DNA from: Sulfobacillus thermosulfidooxidans DSM 9293
GTDB taxonomy: Bacteria > Bacillota > Sulfobacillia > Sulfobacillales > Sulfobacillaceae
Direction: 5' to 3'
Assembly (NCBI RefSeq): GCF_900176145.1
Contig: NZ_FWWY01000001.1
Location: 1-64,000, forward strand
Length of the DNA stretch: 64,000 nt
Shown here: positions 17,807 through 26,061 of the stretch, piece after piece
Layout: every line of letters starts with the position of its first letter
How positions within the stretch are numbered: the stretch's first letter is position 1
Program-made: the position numbers and the translations under genes
Notes under the pieces: model-generated
The model's input: only the letters and a program-made list of their open reading frames with translations
Told to the model about the DNA's origin: nothing
Databases searched by the model: none

Positions 17807-18847
17807 TCACCTGGGAGAATTGTGGCGATGAGGCAAGTGTATTAGCCATTTAATGGGGGGAACCACGGCCCTTTTTGGTAAACTGCGCACCCTGTTAGGT
17901 GTCACTATCGTTGTCACTTCTCTCACCAGCGGTACGGAGTTCCTTAGAGAGTGACCAGGCGATGAGGGCTGTGATAAATGAGGAGGCTTTATAGGATACA
18001 GAGGAGATGTTGCAGTGATATGAAGAGATGTAACCGACCTCGCGTTAAACCGAGGTCTTTGCGGAAAAGCAAGGGGTTCGGCGGGCATCTTCTGGCTTAA
18101 AGGAACAGAGCGCACGGATGGAGACAATTTGTCATTGATTAAGACACTTAACGGAGAACTTTGTAGTTGTTGGGACAGATTTACCGGCAAGCTTCGAAAC
18201 TCATGGTCTTTTTTCCACAAAAGATATCGACCAATGGAAAGATCACGGCGAGCATAATTTTTTAACGATTTATGCGTCACCATAGACAGTGCGATGAGAT
18301 GCCCATGCCACGAACTATTGTCTGCCAAGAAGGTCTTCTCTACCGTGCATAGCTTTGTGAACCAAGCCAAGTGAGATTGAGAAACTGCCCCCAACACAAT
18401 ATAGGACGGGTGAGTTTTAAGATATCCATCATGTTTGGCGAGCCTGGTCAACACACATAACGCGTTATTGATAGGCAGACCTTGCAAAGAAATTTGATGG
18501 AGAAGCTGACGTCCCGACCGATCGAGGCCCGAAGCTTGTAATACGACCGGATTATGGCCACCCACGACCAAATTAATACTCGGCTGAATATCTAAACTAA
18601 TCACGGCCGTCGCTCCCGGCAACGGATGAGCCAAATACCTATTGGCTCCCATCATGATAGCAGCTAAGGCAGCCGCAGCGCCGATAGCTCGTTTCACGGC
18701 GCGCAAATGGGGCCACGAAGATACCCGAAATTCTTGTCCCACAACTAGTGGCTCGCGCGTGACCCGTATGCGTTTAAACTGGCCTCCTGCTAACAAAACG
18801 GTAGCATAATGTTTATCAACAGCAATGACAACAGCTCGGGATCCCAT
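17807..18847 (-). CDS. rsgI: RsgI-like anti-sigma factor (membrane)
   Basis: This 346-residue protein has a cytoplasmic RsgI-type N-terminal domain (about residues 1-50, starting with AVVIAVDKHYATVLLAGGQF), one membrane segment about residues 55-72, and an extracellular part. The first extracellular 120 residues carry ISLDIQPSINLVVGG and a GYLKTHPSYIVLG segment, matching the periplasmic domain that binds and cleaves in RsgI proteins. The rest is Ser/Pro/Arg-rich and low in structure, with no carbohydrate-binding module visible. It is translated 4 bp after its sigma factor. It presumably holds SigI inactive until an envelope signal releases it. Confidence 0.82.
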   Translation of the reverse strand: MGSRAVVIAVDKHYATVLLAGGQFKRIRVTREPLVVGQEFRVSSWPHLRAVKRAIGAAAALAAIMMGANRYLAHPLPGATAVISLDIQPSINLVVGGHNPVVLQASGLDRSGRQLLHQISLQGLPINNALCVLTRLAKHDGYLKTHPSYIVLGAVSQSHLAWFTKLCTVEKTFLADNSSWHGHLIALSMVTHKSLKNYARRDLSIGRYLLWKKDHEFRSLPVNLSQQLQSSPLSVLINDKLSPSVRSVPLSQKMPAEPLAFPQRPRFNARSVTSLHITATSPLYPIKPPHLSQPSSPGHSLRNSVPLVREVTTIVTPNRVRSLPKRAVVPPIKWLIHLPHRHNSPR

Positions 18848-18850
18848 ACA

Positions 18851-19594
18851 CTATTCACCTCGTATTCGGTCCAGCACGAAGCTCCGTAAATAAGGCCAAT
18901 CGGACATCAGAATGATGGCTACCGCTATAATATACTTTCGATGGCGTTCCAATGTTTTACGGGTAATACCTGGGTGTTTGACCAATTCTTTTAAAGGCAA
19001 CTCCTTTTTGTGTTCAAGATAGGTGCGGTAAGCTGGGGTTCCTGCGATAAGTTGGCCAATCTGAATCGATCGATCACGGGCGTCTTGATGCTTGGGAGAA
19101 ATCCGAGATAGCTCGTCCAACGATATTCCATAAACCGCTAACTGTTCTTGAAATTCCATGATCTCAAATATACGATTTTCATCGTGCTGGCCCATGGTCC
19201 ATCGTTCTTTAGCCAATCCATCGACTTGCGCATACAAGACGTATCCTTCATCATCTTCGCGCTCTAACTCGCTCAGGGAAATCTCTTGTAAGCGCACTTT
19301 TTGACGCCGAAAATAATCAACCAGGCGTCTGGCAATTACCGTACGAGCAAAGGTCAAAAAGGTCCCTTTTTTTTCATTGTAGGCGCTAATCGCTTCATTG
19401 AAGGCAAGTAAAGCAACGGAGATTTCTTCATCTTGACCGAGATTTAAATATCGTCCCGCTGCCTGACTGGCCACTTTCAAAATAAAGGGCGTAAAATCAT
19501 CAATGAGCTGGTTGCGCGCTCCCTCATCACCCGCTTGAGCCAATGATAATAATGCTGGAGGTTCAACACGTCGCCGTGGCAACCCTAATCCCAA
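18851..19594 (-). CDS. sigI: SigI-family RNA polymerase sigma factor
   Basis: This 247-residue protein matches SigI: a sigma-70 region 2-like block (FTPFILKVASQAAGRYLNLG, then DEEISVALLAFNEAISAYNEKKGTF) and FARTVIARRLVDYFRRQ, with the SigI-specific C-terminal domain (PLKELVKHPGITRKTLERHRKYI) used to recognise its promoters. The start is a TTG after GGAGGTGAGG. It begins 25 bp downstream of ruvB and is followed by its RsgI partner. SigI responds to heat or envelope stress in Bacillus and to polysaccharides in Clostridium; the signal here is unknown. Confidence 0.88.
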   Translation of the reverse strand: MGLGLPRRRVEPPALLSLAQAGDEGARNQLIDDFTPFILKVASQAAGRYLNLGQDEEISVALLAFNEAISAYNEKKGTFLTFARTVIARRLVDYFRRQKVRLQEISLSELEREDDEGYVLYAQVDGLAKERWTMGQHDENRIFEIMEFQEQLAVYGISLDELSRISPKHQDARDRSIQIGQLIAGTPAYRTYLEHKKELPLKELVKHPGITRKTLERHRKYIIAVAIILMSDWPYLRSFVLDRIRGE

Positions 19595-19618
19595 GGGCCC
19601 TCACCTCCATAAAAGATC

Positions 19619-20644
19619 TCAACGATCAGAACTTGGACCATCGAAAAATCCGGGAGCTACGGGTATGCCCAGATGCTGGTACGCGCGAAGAGTTAAGACG
19701 CGACCACGCGGCGTCCGCTGCAAAAATCCTTGTTGAAGTAGATAAGGCTCTACAACATCCTCGATGGTCCCGCTTTCTTCTCCCACCACGGCAGCTAAAG
19801 TTTCAAGTCCCACGGGTCCTCCCTGGTATCGTTCGGCTATCGACAATAACAAACGGCGGTCAACTTGATCCAGCCCATAACGATCGACATCAAGTAAATC
19901 TAGAGCTTCCATGGCAATCATATATGTGACGTGTCCAGATGCGCGCACTTGAGCGTAATCCCGAATACGCTTTAGTAAGCGGTTCGCCACACGCGGGGTA
20001 CCGCGACTGCGCCGGGCAATTTCATTAGCTGCCTCGGATTCAATGGAAATTCCTAACACTTTCGCCGATCGGTGGATGATGAGGGACAATTCCTCAGCTT
20101 GATAAAAATCTAAATGTAATAATACTCCAAATCGGTCCCTTAGAGGGGATGCTAACAGACCAGGACGTGTGGTGGCCCCAATGAGGGTAAAATGTGGCAA
20201 ATCCAAACGGACTGATCTCGCTGCCGGTCCTTTTCCCAACACTAAATCGAGCGCAAAATCTTCCATCGCCGAATAAAGAACTTCTTCGACCGACCGAGAT
20301 AAGCGGTGAATTTCATCAATGAATAAGACTTCCCGTTCATCAATATTGGTTAAAATAGACGCCAAGTCGCCTGGGCGCTCAATCGCTGGACCTGACGTGT
20401 AACGGATGGATACGCCTAATTCATTGGCAATAATATGCGCCAATGTTGTCTTGCCAAGTCCTGGCGGTCCATAAAGGAGAACGTGATCTAATGCTTCGTG
20501 GCGGGCCAAGCTGGCTTGAATAAAAATCGAGAGTTTTTCTTTTAAATCATCTTGTCCAATGTATTCTTGTAATCGGCTCGGCCGCAATTTTAATTCGTAT
20601 TCCCCATCTTGGGTGCTGTGACCTGAAATCACACGATCATCCAC
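19619..20644 (-). CDS. ruvB: RuvB, Holliday junction branch-migration helicase
   Basis: This 341-residue AAA+ motor drives branch migration with RuvA. It has Walker [18 protein letters not shown], Walker [12 protein letters not shown], sensor [18 protein letters not shown], and a C-terminal winged helix ([16 protein letters not shown]). The order ruvC-ruvA-ruvB is preserved on the minus strand. Length is normal. Confidence 0.98.
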   Translation of the reverse strand: MDDRVISGHSTQDGEYELKLRPSRLQEYIGQDDLKEKLSIFIQASLARHEALDHVLLYGPPGLGKTTLAHIIANELGVSIRYTSGPAIERPGDLASILTNIDEREVLFIDEIHRLSRSVEEVLYSAMEDFALDLVLGKGPAARSVRLDLPHFTLIGATTRPGLLASPLRDRFGVLLHLDFYQAEELSLIIHRSAKVLGISIESEAANEIARRSRGTPRVANRLLKRIRDYAQVRASGHVTYMIAMEALDLLDVDRYGLDQVDRRLLLSIAERYQGGPVGLETLAAVVGEESGTIEDVVEPYLLQQGFLQRTPRGRVLTLRAYQHLGIPVAPGFFDGPSSDR

Positions 20645-20661
20645 GGTCTTCTTTCCCTCCC

Positions 20662-21249
20662 TTAGCGTCGGTCCAAAGCTCGAAGCGCTTGGCGGATACG
20701 AGTGGCAACATCGCCTTGGGAATCGACTTGTTGGGCTGCATATTGAGCTTCTTCACGCGAATAGCCCAGTGCCATGAGTCCCTGTACGATCTCGTCTCCC
20801 GGTTCGTCAGCCGAAGGCTTGAGAGGTGTTGCAACTTTTACGGGACGATTTTGCCATTTTCCTGACAATTCAAGTTGAATGCGTTGGGCTAATTTCGCTC
20901 CCACTCCCGGTGCTTCTTTGATTCGCTGCCAATCGCCCTGGACAATAGCATTTTCCAATCCATCTATGCCAAGGACACTCAGTACAGACAGAGCTCCTTT
21001 AATACCTAATCCCCCAACACTCAGTAAGTCAAGAAACGTTTCTCGTTCTTCAGGACTGATAAATCCTACCAGACGCCAATTATCTTCCCGGACAACCAGA
21101 TGGGTATATAAATGCACTTCATGACCGCACGCGGGTAGCTGGGAACTCGTTATACGCGAGGTTTCGACCAAAAATCCAATCCCATGAACATTCACCACGC
21201 AGGTGTCTTGATCCTTGTGCACCACAATACCCGTAATTTCGCTAATCAC
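20662..21249 (-). CDS. ruvA: RuvA, Holliday junction recognition subunit
   Basis: This 195-residue protein has the N-terminal OB domain, the HhH motifs ([17 protein letters not shown] and [19 protein letters not shown]), and a C-terminal RuvB-binding domain ([16 protein letters not shown]). It recognises four-way junctions and loads RuvB. The start overlaps the ruvC stop by 8 bp. Confidence 0.97.
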   Translation of the reverse strand: MISEITGIVVHKDQDTCVVNVHGIGFLVETSRITSSQLPACGHEVHLYTHLVVREDNWRLVGFISPEERETFLDLLSVGGLGIKGALSVLSVLGIDGLENAIVQGDWQRIKEAPGVGAKLAQRIQLELSGKWQNRPVKVATPLKPSADEPGDEIVQGLMALGYSREEAQYAAQQVDSQGDVATRIRQALRALDRR

Positions 21250-21733
21250 GAAGAACCTCCCGATATTTCACCCATTCCAACCCCGTCATGGCAATAGCTA
21301 ACGCATCAGCCACATCATCAGGCTTAGGAACTTTCGGCAAATGCAATAAGCGTGTTACCATCAATTGCACCTGATGTTTGTCTGCCCTGCCATAGCCCGT
21401 CACCGTCTGCTTCACTTCTGTCGGAGCCATTTCGACCAAAGAAACCTGTCGCTGACTCAATGCAAGCAGGACGACGCCCCGTGCTTGTCCAACCGCTAAG
21501 GCCGTCTTGGTATTCTGACCAAAAAATAGCTTTTCGACCGCGCCATATTCCGGTCGATAACGATCAATGATAGCTAATAATTCATCATACACCCGTTCTA
21601 ATCGCTGGGCAGCAGGCAAATCCCCGGGCGTAAGAATGGCCCCATAATCCACGGCAAGGCTTTCATGACGTTCTTTATCGACAATCGCCCACCCACAAAT
21701 GGCCGTTCCTGGATCTATTCCTAATATTCTCAC
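21242..21733 (-). CDS. ruvC: RuvC, Holliday junction resolvase
   Basis: This 163-residue endonuclease starts with GIDPGTAICGWAIV, carrying the first catalytic Asp. It also has EKLFFGQNTKTALAVGQARG and the final KPDDVADALAIAMT, which supply further acidic residues. Translation starts at a GTG. The only strong Shine-Dalgarno sequence (GGGGAGG) is 27 bases away, with a hairpin between them that would bring it to about 6 bases. An in-frame TAG four codons before the GTG rules out a longer N-terminus. Confidence 0.96.
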   Translation of the reverse strand: MRILGIDPGTAICGWAIVDKERHESLAVDYGAILTPGDLPAAQRLERVYDELLAIIDRYRPEYGAVEKLFFGQNTKTALAVGQARGVVLLALSQRQVSLVEMAPTEVKQTVTGYGRADKHQVQLMVTRLLHLPKVPKPDDVADALAIAMTGLEWVKYREVLRD

Positions 21734-21738
21734 GTGTG

Positions 21739-21759
21739 TTTCTGCCTAAGATGCAGAAA
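21739..21759 (-). promoter_or_regulatory. Hairpin between the ruvC ribosome-binding site and start codon
   Basis: On the minus strand, TTTCTGC and GCAGAAA (7 bp, exact) flank the loop ATCTTAG. The hairpin is bordered by GGGGAGGA on its 5' side and CACAC-GTG on its 3' side. Folding would shorten the effective spacing from 27 to about 6 bases. Confidence 0.6.
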
Positions 21760-21856
21760 TCCTCCCCTTTTTGCTGATCACAACCTTATTTATTACAATA
21801 CGCTAAAAACACTTGTTTTCCTTCTTATTCCTGAGATGGGGTGCTATTATCTGAAC

Positions 21857-22516
21857 ATGAGACGAGATGATCATCAACGCCGACTTTCACAGGTCCATCA
21901 CCCATGGTTTTCACGAGCTTACATTCTCACCCAATCTCTGTTGGAATCCATTGTTCACCCTTGGCGGGCACAACAAGGACAACGCGCTTTGGGAAAAACG
22001 CTCATCATTGGTGCGGGCACAGGTCTTGATATTCCCACCCTGTCTCAAAATGCCCACGAGGTCACTCTATTGGAACCGGATCCCACGTTCTACACCTTTT
22101 TAAAAACCCATTATCCCGCATTCTCCTGTCTGAACTCGCCAGCCGAACAAATTCCTTTAGACGACGCAAGTATCGACACCGTGATCTCCACGCTTGTTCT
22201 GTGCTCGGTACAAGATTTATGCCAATCTCTTCAGGAAATCTGGCGCATATTACGTCAAGACGGGCAGTTCTTGTTTCTTGAACACGTTGCGCACGATGCA
22301 CCGTGGTGGCACAGAGTTCAAAATACCCTGACGCCCTTATGGGAAAAGGTCGGGGGCGGTTGTCAGTTAAACCGCCCCACTCTTTTAGCACTCAAACAGA
22401 CAGGTTTTGTGATAACCGATCTCAGCTGCCCTCATCAGGGGATTTTGTTTCCGGTGGTGCAAGGCAGGGCGATTAAGCCTCGTCCAGTTCAAAGTCATCA
22501 GGAAACTCACCATTGA
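21857..22516 (+). CDS. Class I SAM-dependent methyltransferase
   Basis: The 219 residues from this ATG form a Rossmann-type methyltransferase: SAM loop TLIIGAGTGLDIPTL near residue 50, acidic motif LLEPDPTF, then the post-motif stretch DTVISTLVLCSV and EIWRILRQDGQFLFLEH. It resembles UbiE/phosphatidylethanolamine methyltransferase-like enzymes; the substrate is unknown. The reading frame is open upstream to 21734, but the first 41 residues there look non-coding. A TGC-TATTAT promoter element ends 7 bases before the ATG, which could make the transcript leaderless. Its 3' end overlaps yebC by 44 bp, tail to tail. Confidence 0.82.
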   Translation: MRRDDHQRRLSQVHHPWFSRAYILTQSLLESIVHPWRAQQGQRALGKTLIIGAGTGLDIPTLSQNAHEVTLLEPDPTFYTFLKTHYPAFSCLNSPAEQIPLDDASIDTVISTLVLCSVQDLCQSLQEIWRILRQDGQFLFLEHVAHDAPWWHRVQNTLTPLWEKVGGGCQLNRPTLLALKQTGFVITDLSCPHQGILFPVVQGRAIKPRPVQSHQETHH

Positions 22517-23219
22517 AGAAAACTTTTTCCACATCGTCATGATCTTCTAGGAGTTCAATTAAGGTCGCGAGCTGTGTCGCATCACTTCCTGAGACTTCTG
22601 TTGTCGTCTTCGGCAATTGCACGAGTTCGGCTTCGCTAACTTTGACGTGCTGGCTTTCAAAGGCTTCACGTACTTGGTCTAACGCATCGGGTGCCGTTAG
22701 CACCACAAATTCATCGTCTTCGCGCCTGAGGTCGTCAGCTCCGGCTTCAATCGCTAAATCTAGCAATTCCTCTTCACTTTTATCCGTATCGGTAATGACC
22801 AATCGACCTTTAGGTTCAAACATCCAGGCCACGCAACCGCTTTCTCCTAAAGCCCCGCCGTGACGGGAAAAAATGTGCCGAATTTCACCAGCAGTGCGGT
22901 TACGATTATCGGTTAAAATTTGTAAATAAACCGCGACACCTCCGGGTCCATATCCTTCATAAACGGTCTCTTCATAGTGCACCCCTTCTTCTTGACCGGT
23001 TGCACGGCGAATCGCCCGATCAATGTTGGCCTGAGGCAAGTTGTTGGCCTTAGCTTTTTGAATAGCGAGCCGTAAGCGAAAATTGGTTTCCGGATTCCCA
23101 CCACCACGCTTGGCAGCTGCCATAATTTCCTTGGTCAATCGCGAAAATACCGTCCCCTTAACGGCATCTACTTTTGCTTTTTTCCGCTTAATATTGGCCC
23201 ATTTCGAATGTCCTGACAT
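22473..23219 (-). CDS. YebC/PmpR family protein (TACO1-like)
   Basis: This 248-residue protein starts SGHSKWANIKRKKAKVD, the family hallmark, and has YEGYGPGGVAVYLQILTDNRNRTAGE and a C-terminal acidic end. Family members were named as transcription regulators, and recent work on homologues links them to translation of proline-rich stretches. Neighbouring ruvCAB is a common arrangement for yebC. The 3' end overlaps the convergent methyltransferase gene. Confidence 0.95.
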   Translation of the reverse strand: MSGHSKWANIKRKKAKVDAVKGTVFSRLTKEIMAAAKRGGGNPETNFRLRLAIQKAKANNLPQANIDRAIRRATGQEEGVHYEETVYEGYGPGGVAVYLQILTDNRNRTAGEIRHIFSRHGGALGESGCVAWMFEPKGRLVITDTDKSEEELLDLAIEAGADDLRREDDEFVVLTAPDALDQVREAFESQHVKVSEAELVQLPKTTTEVSGSDATQLATLIELLEDHDDVEKVFFNGEFPDDFELDEA

Positions 23220-23286
23220 ACAATCGAGTCCTCCTTAATGCACCTTCTAACATCAACCTTACCATGTCATAATCCTCTTCCGCCAG

Positions 23287-24993
23287 TTATTCAAATCGGC
23301 GGGTAATGGGCATACGCCTGTCCCGTCCAAAAGCACGGGGAGTCACTTTTATCCCAACGGGTGCCTGTCGCCTTTTGTATTCGTTTTGGTTAACCAGTTT
23401 GATAGCCTGGGTAACAAACGCGGGATCCAATTGTTCGGCAACCAGTGCCTCCGCCGATAAATCATCTTCGATATACCCCTCAAGAATCCGATCTAATATA
23501 GCATATGGAGGTAATGTATCTTCATCTTTTTGATCCGGTCGCAATTCTGCACTCGGTGGCTTAATTAAAATGTTTGAGGGAATCCGTTCTTCTTTTTGAT
23601 TGACCCAACGCGCCAATTGGAACACTTGCGTCTTGAGAACATCTTTAAGAACCGCGAATCCCCCCGCCATATCCCCATATAACGTACTGTATCCCGTCGC
23701 CATTTCACTTTTATTGCCGGTTGTCAGCACTAACCACCCAAATTTATTCGACAACGCCATCAATAAGGTTCCACGAATGCGGGCTTGAAGATTTTCTTCG
23801 GTAATATCTCGGGAGAAACCCTGAAAGAGTGGCTGGAGCTGCTTCTCAAAAGCCGCCATGACTGGGCCAATAGCAATTTCCTTCGCATCAATGCCCAAGT
23901 TCCGTGCCAGCTCGCGGGCATCATCGAGGCTTTCTTGCGAAGTGATCTCCGAGGGCATCAGGACGCCATGAACCCGGTCAGGGCCCAACGCATCGACGGC
24001 AATCACTGCAGTCAGTGCTGAATCGATTCCTCCGGATAGTCCAATGACCACGTCATGAAATCGATTTTTTTCTACATAGTCTCTCACCCCAAGGACCAAA
24101 GCCCGGTACAATTCTTCTTCATCTCCTAAAAGAGGAGAAATCTTTGGGGTCCACGGGGTTTTAGGAGATTTTCCTAAGGGACTTATGGTAATGGATCCCA
24201 CGTTATCCTCCACGGGGCCAAGACGCCAGCGGGGATCAATAAACCGTCGGTGCAAACTGGGAATGGCCGTAAGCGACACGGTCACAGAGTCCTCTTGAAA
24301 GGCTAAAGCCCGTGCCAACACTTGACCATCAGGTCCATAAACTGCGCTCATACCATCAAAAATGAGTTCATCCTGGGCACCCACTAAGTTCGTCCACACT
24401 AAATACGCGGCAACATCATCGGCTCTGGTGCGCAACATATGTTCCCGCTCAGCTTGTTTCCCTCGTGAATAGGGTGAGGCACTAATATTAATTAATAAAT
24501 TGGCACCGTGTCGTGCCTGCTGTAAATAGGGACCATCCGGATACCAAATATCTTCACAAATTGAGACGCCAATCGACCATTCCCCCGCGGAAATGACTTG
24601 AGTTTCACGTCCCGGTGTAAAATAGCGTGCTTCATCAAAAACGCCATAATTGGGAAGTAACTGTTTATTGATCCGGGTCAAGAGATCGCCATTATATGCC
24701 ACAGCCGCGCTGTTAAAGAGTCCAAACTGCGCATAAGCATATCCAAAAATCACCATAATATTTTGGGACTGGGAAACAATCTCATCACAGGCTTGTTGCA
24801 ACGCATGCAAAAAATCGGGCCGAAATAATAAATCCTCGGGGGGATATCCGGCCAAAACCATTTCGGGAAACACAACAATATCAATATCGTCATGACGGGC
24901 TTGAGTCACAGCATGTAAAATTTTTTCCAAGTTGCCACTGACATCACCCACCGTACTATTCATTTGAACAAGCCGGATATTTAAGGGATTCAT
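23287..24993 (-). CDS. nadE: Glutamine-dependent NAD+ synthetase
   Basis: This 568-residue two-domain enzyme makes NAD from deamido-NAD, ATP and glutamine. The N-terminal nitrilase-like glutaminase domain (about 1-260) has VFPEMVLAGYPPEDL, then GVSICEDIWYPDGPY with the nucleophilic Cys. The C-terminal synthetase domain has the PP-loop LSGGIDSALTAVIAVDALG near residue 320, TGNKSEMATGYSTLYGDM, and PPSAELRPDQKDED. The start overlaps the upstream 115-residue gene in an ATGA arrangement, so it belongs to the same transcript as the E1-like pair. Confidence 0.96.
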   Translation of the reverse strand: MNPLNIRLVQMNSTVGDVSGNLEKILHAVTQARHDDIDIVVFPEMVLAGYPPEDLLFRPDFLHALQQACDEIVSQSQNIMVIFGYAYAQFGLFNSAAVAYNGDLLTRINKQLLPNYGVFDEARYFTPGRETQVISAGEWSIGVSICEDIWYPDGPYLQQARHGANLLINISASPYSRGKQAEREHMLRTRADDVAAYLVWTNLVGAQDELIFDGMSAVYGPDGQVLARALAFQEDSVTVSLTAIPSLHRRFIDPRWRLGPVEDNVGSITISPLGKSPKTPWTPKISPLLGDEEELYRALVLGVRDYVEKNRFHDVVIGLSGGIDSALTAVIAVDALGPDRVHGVLMPSEITSQESLDDARELARNLGIDAKEIAIGPVMAAFEKQLQPLFQGFSRDITEENLQARIRGTLLMALSNKFGWLVLTTGNKSEMATGYSTLYGDMAGGFAVLKDVLKTQVFQLARWVNQKEERIPSNILIKPPSAELRPDQKDEDTLPPYAILDRILEGYIEDDLSAEALVAEQLDPAFVTQAIKLVNQNEYKRRQAPVGIKVTPRAFGRDRRMPITRRFE

Positions 24994-25337
24994 CGTCGCA
25001 CCTCCGTGTGCACAAGCATTAACAGCAACTGGCTCAAGGCAAGACCCATCGTCGTCACAATTTGAGCGGAATCCCCTGACTCATCAAGGGGAATATAAAA
25101 GTCATCCATCTCGCCGGTTTCAAGATGGATTCCAATACGGTCGGCAGACGGCTCCCCACTGTGGTAGGATACGCCCACACCAGCTGCTTGCAAATAACGC
25201 CCAGCAAGATGCATCCATTGAGGCGGCCCTTGAATCGTAACACGGTGATTCAAGAGTCGAAGCTGTCCATCATATCCGATATCATCGACTAATATTTGCC
25301 GTGAGTAACGCTCCAATAAGGTATTATCCAACTCCAT
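24990..25337 (-). CDS. Pseudo-E1 half: ThiF/MoeB-type N-terminal segment without nucleotide-binding loop
   Basis: This 115-residue protein begins with LERYSRQILVDDIGYDGQ and LLNHRV, which aligns well with the first 35 residues of MoeB/ThiF proteins, the arm whose Arg reaches into the partner subunit. Where those proteins continue with a GxGxxG loop, it has GPPQWMHLAGRYLQAAGVG: the glycine loop is lost but a later AGVG remains. The rest is unlike known E1s. The gene overlaps both its neighbours, the catalytic ThiF-like gene (14 bp) and nadE (4 bp). I infer that it pairs with the catalytic half; a decayed paralogue is the alternative. Confidence 0.65.
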   Translation of the reverse strand: MELDNTLLERYSRQILVDDIGYDGQLRLLNHRVTIQGPPQWMHLAGRYLQAAGVGVSYHSGEPSADRIGIHLETGEMDDFYIPLDESGDSAQIVTTMGLALSQLLLMLVHTEVRR

Positions 25338-25971
25338 GACCGCACCTCACTGCGCTCAAACCAATTTTTCTCACACGCGTTGCATGTCCATCAATCAAAA
25401 ACAGACCGTTAGGCCATTTTTGCGGATCATTTTGATGATGGTAATATTGATGGAATAGGAGCATCGCCTGACCCGCAACCGCTAGCGTTACGGTTCCCAA
25501 CACGCCAGCTTCAAAACATCGTGGACCTTGTTGTAAGGAACCAAAGAGACAGTATAAACACGTAAACTCGGGAGCTAAAAAGGCTGTCATCCCTTCTAAA
25601 CGCAATGCCGAGGAAAAAATCCACGGTCGGCCCGACACAAATGACCAGTTTTGGATGGCCTGCCGAGCCATCCAGTTATCCGAACCATCAAATACAATGT
25701 CCATACCATTCAAAAGAACGTGGGCGTTCTCCTCGGTTAAAGCTTCCGGGACGCTATGAATCCGGTCAGATCCATAATCACCAATCACTTCGGCTTTGTA
25801 TTTACCCACGTCTCCAAGCGTAAACCACGGCTGCCGGGGCAAATTCGATAACTCGATACGGTCGGGATCAATGACCCGGATTTCGGAGACGGCTGATTCA
25901 GCCAATAACTGAATGACAAGAGGTGAGCCAACGGCTCCACATCCCACCACTGCAACTCGCACATACCTCAT
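25324..25971 (-). CDS. ThiF/MoeB/HesA-family adenylyltransferase lacking the N-terminal arm
   Basis: E1-like enzymes adenylate the C-terminal Gly of a ubiquitin-like sulfur carrier. This 215-residue protein begins directly at the Rossmann fold (VAVVGCGAVGS, Gly 10, 12, 15). It keeps the active residues seen in MoeB: Asp37, Asn43-Leu-Pro-Arg46, Lys59, Asp98 in GSDN, a CxxC at 138-141 and Cys152 in RCFEAGVLG. The second zinc CxxC is reduced to RCGHG. It lacks the RYxRQ arm of about 30 residues, which is instead encoded by the overlapping next gene. No sulfur-carrier gene is nearby, so the pathway is unknown. Confidence 0.8.
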   Translation of the reverse strand: MRYVRVAVVGCGAVGSPLVIQLLAESAVSEIRVIDPDRIELSNLPRQPWFTLGDVGKYKAEVIGDYGSDRIHSVPEALTEENAHVLLNGMDIVFDGSDNWMARQAIQNWSFVSGRPWIFSSALRLEGMTAFLAPEFTCLYCLFGSLQQGPRCFEAGVLGTVTLAVAGQAMLLFHQYYHHQNDPQKWPNGLFLIDGHATRVRKIGLSAVRCGHGVG

Positions 25972-26061
25972 TCCTTTCTTATGGAATTCTTGATCCCACC
26001 ACCTTAGCCATTCAAAACCTTGGCTGAAATGACAACACGTCTTGAAGCCTCAACGACAGTT

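Noticed and set aside
25324-25971. Reading the E1-like pair as one gene broken by a sequencing frameshift
   Set aside because: The arm gene lies downstream rather than upstream of the catalytic part, so a single frameshift could not join them in the usual order.
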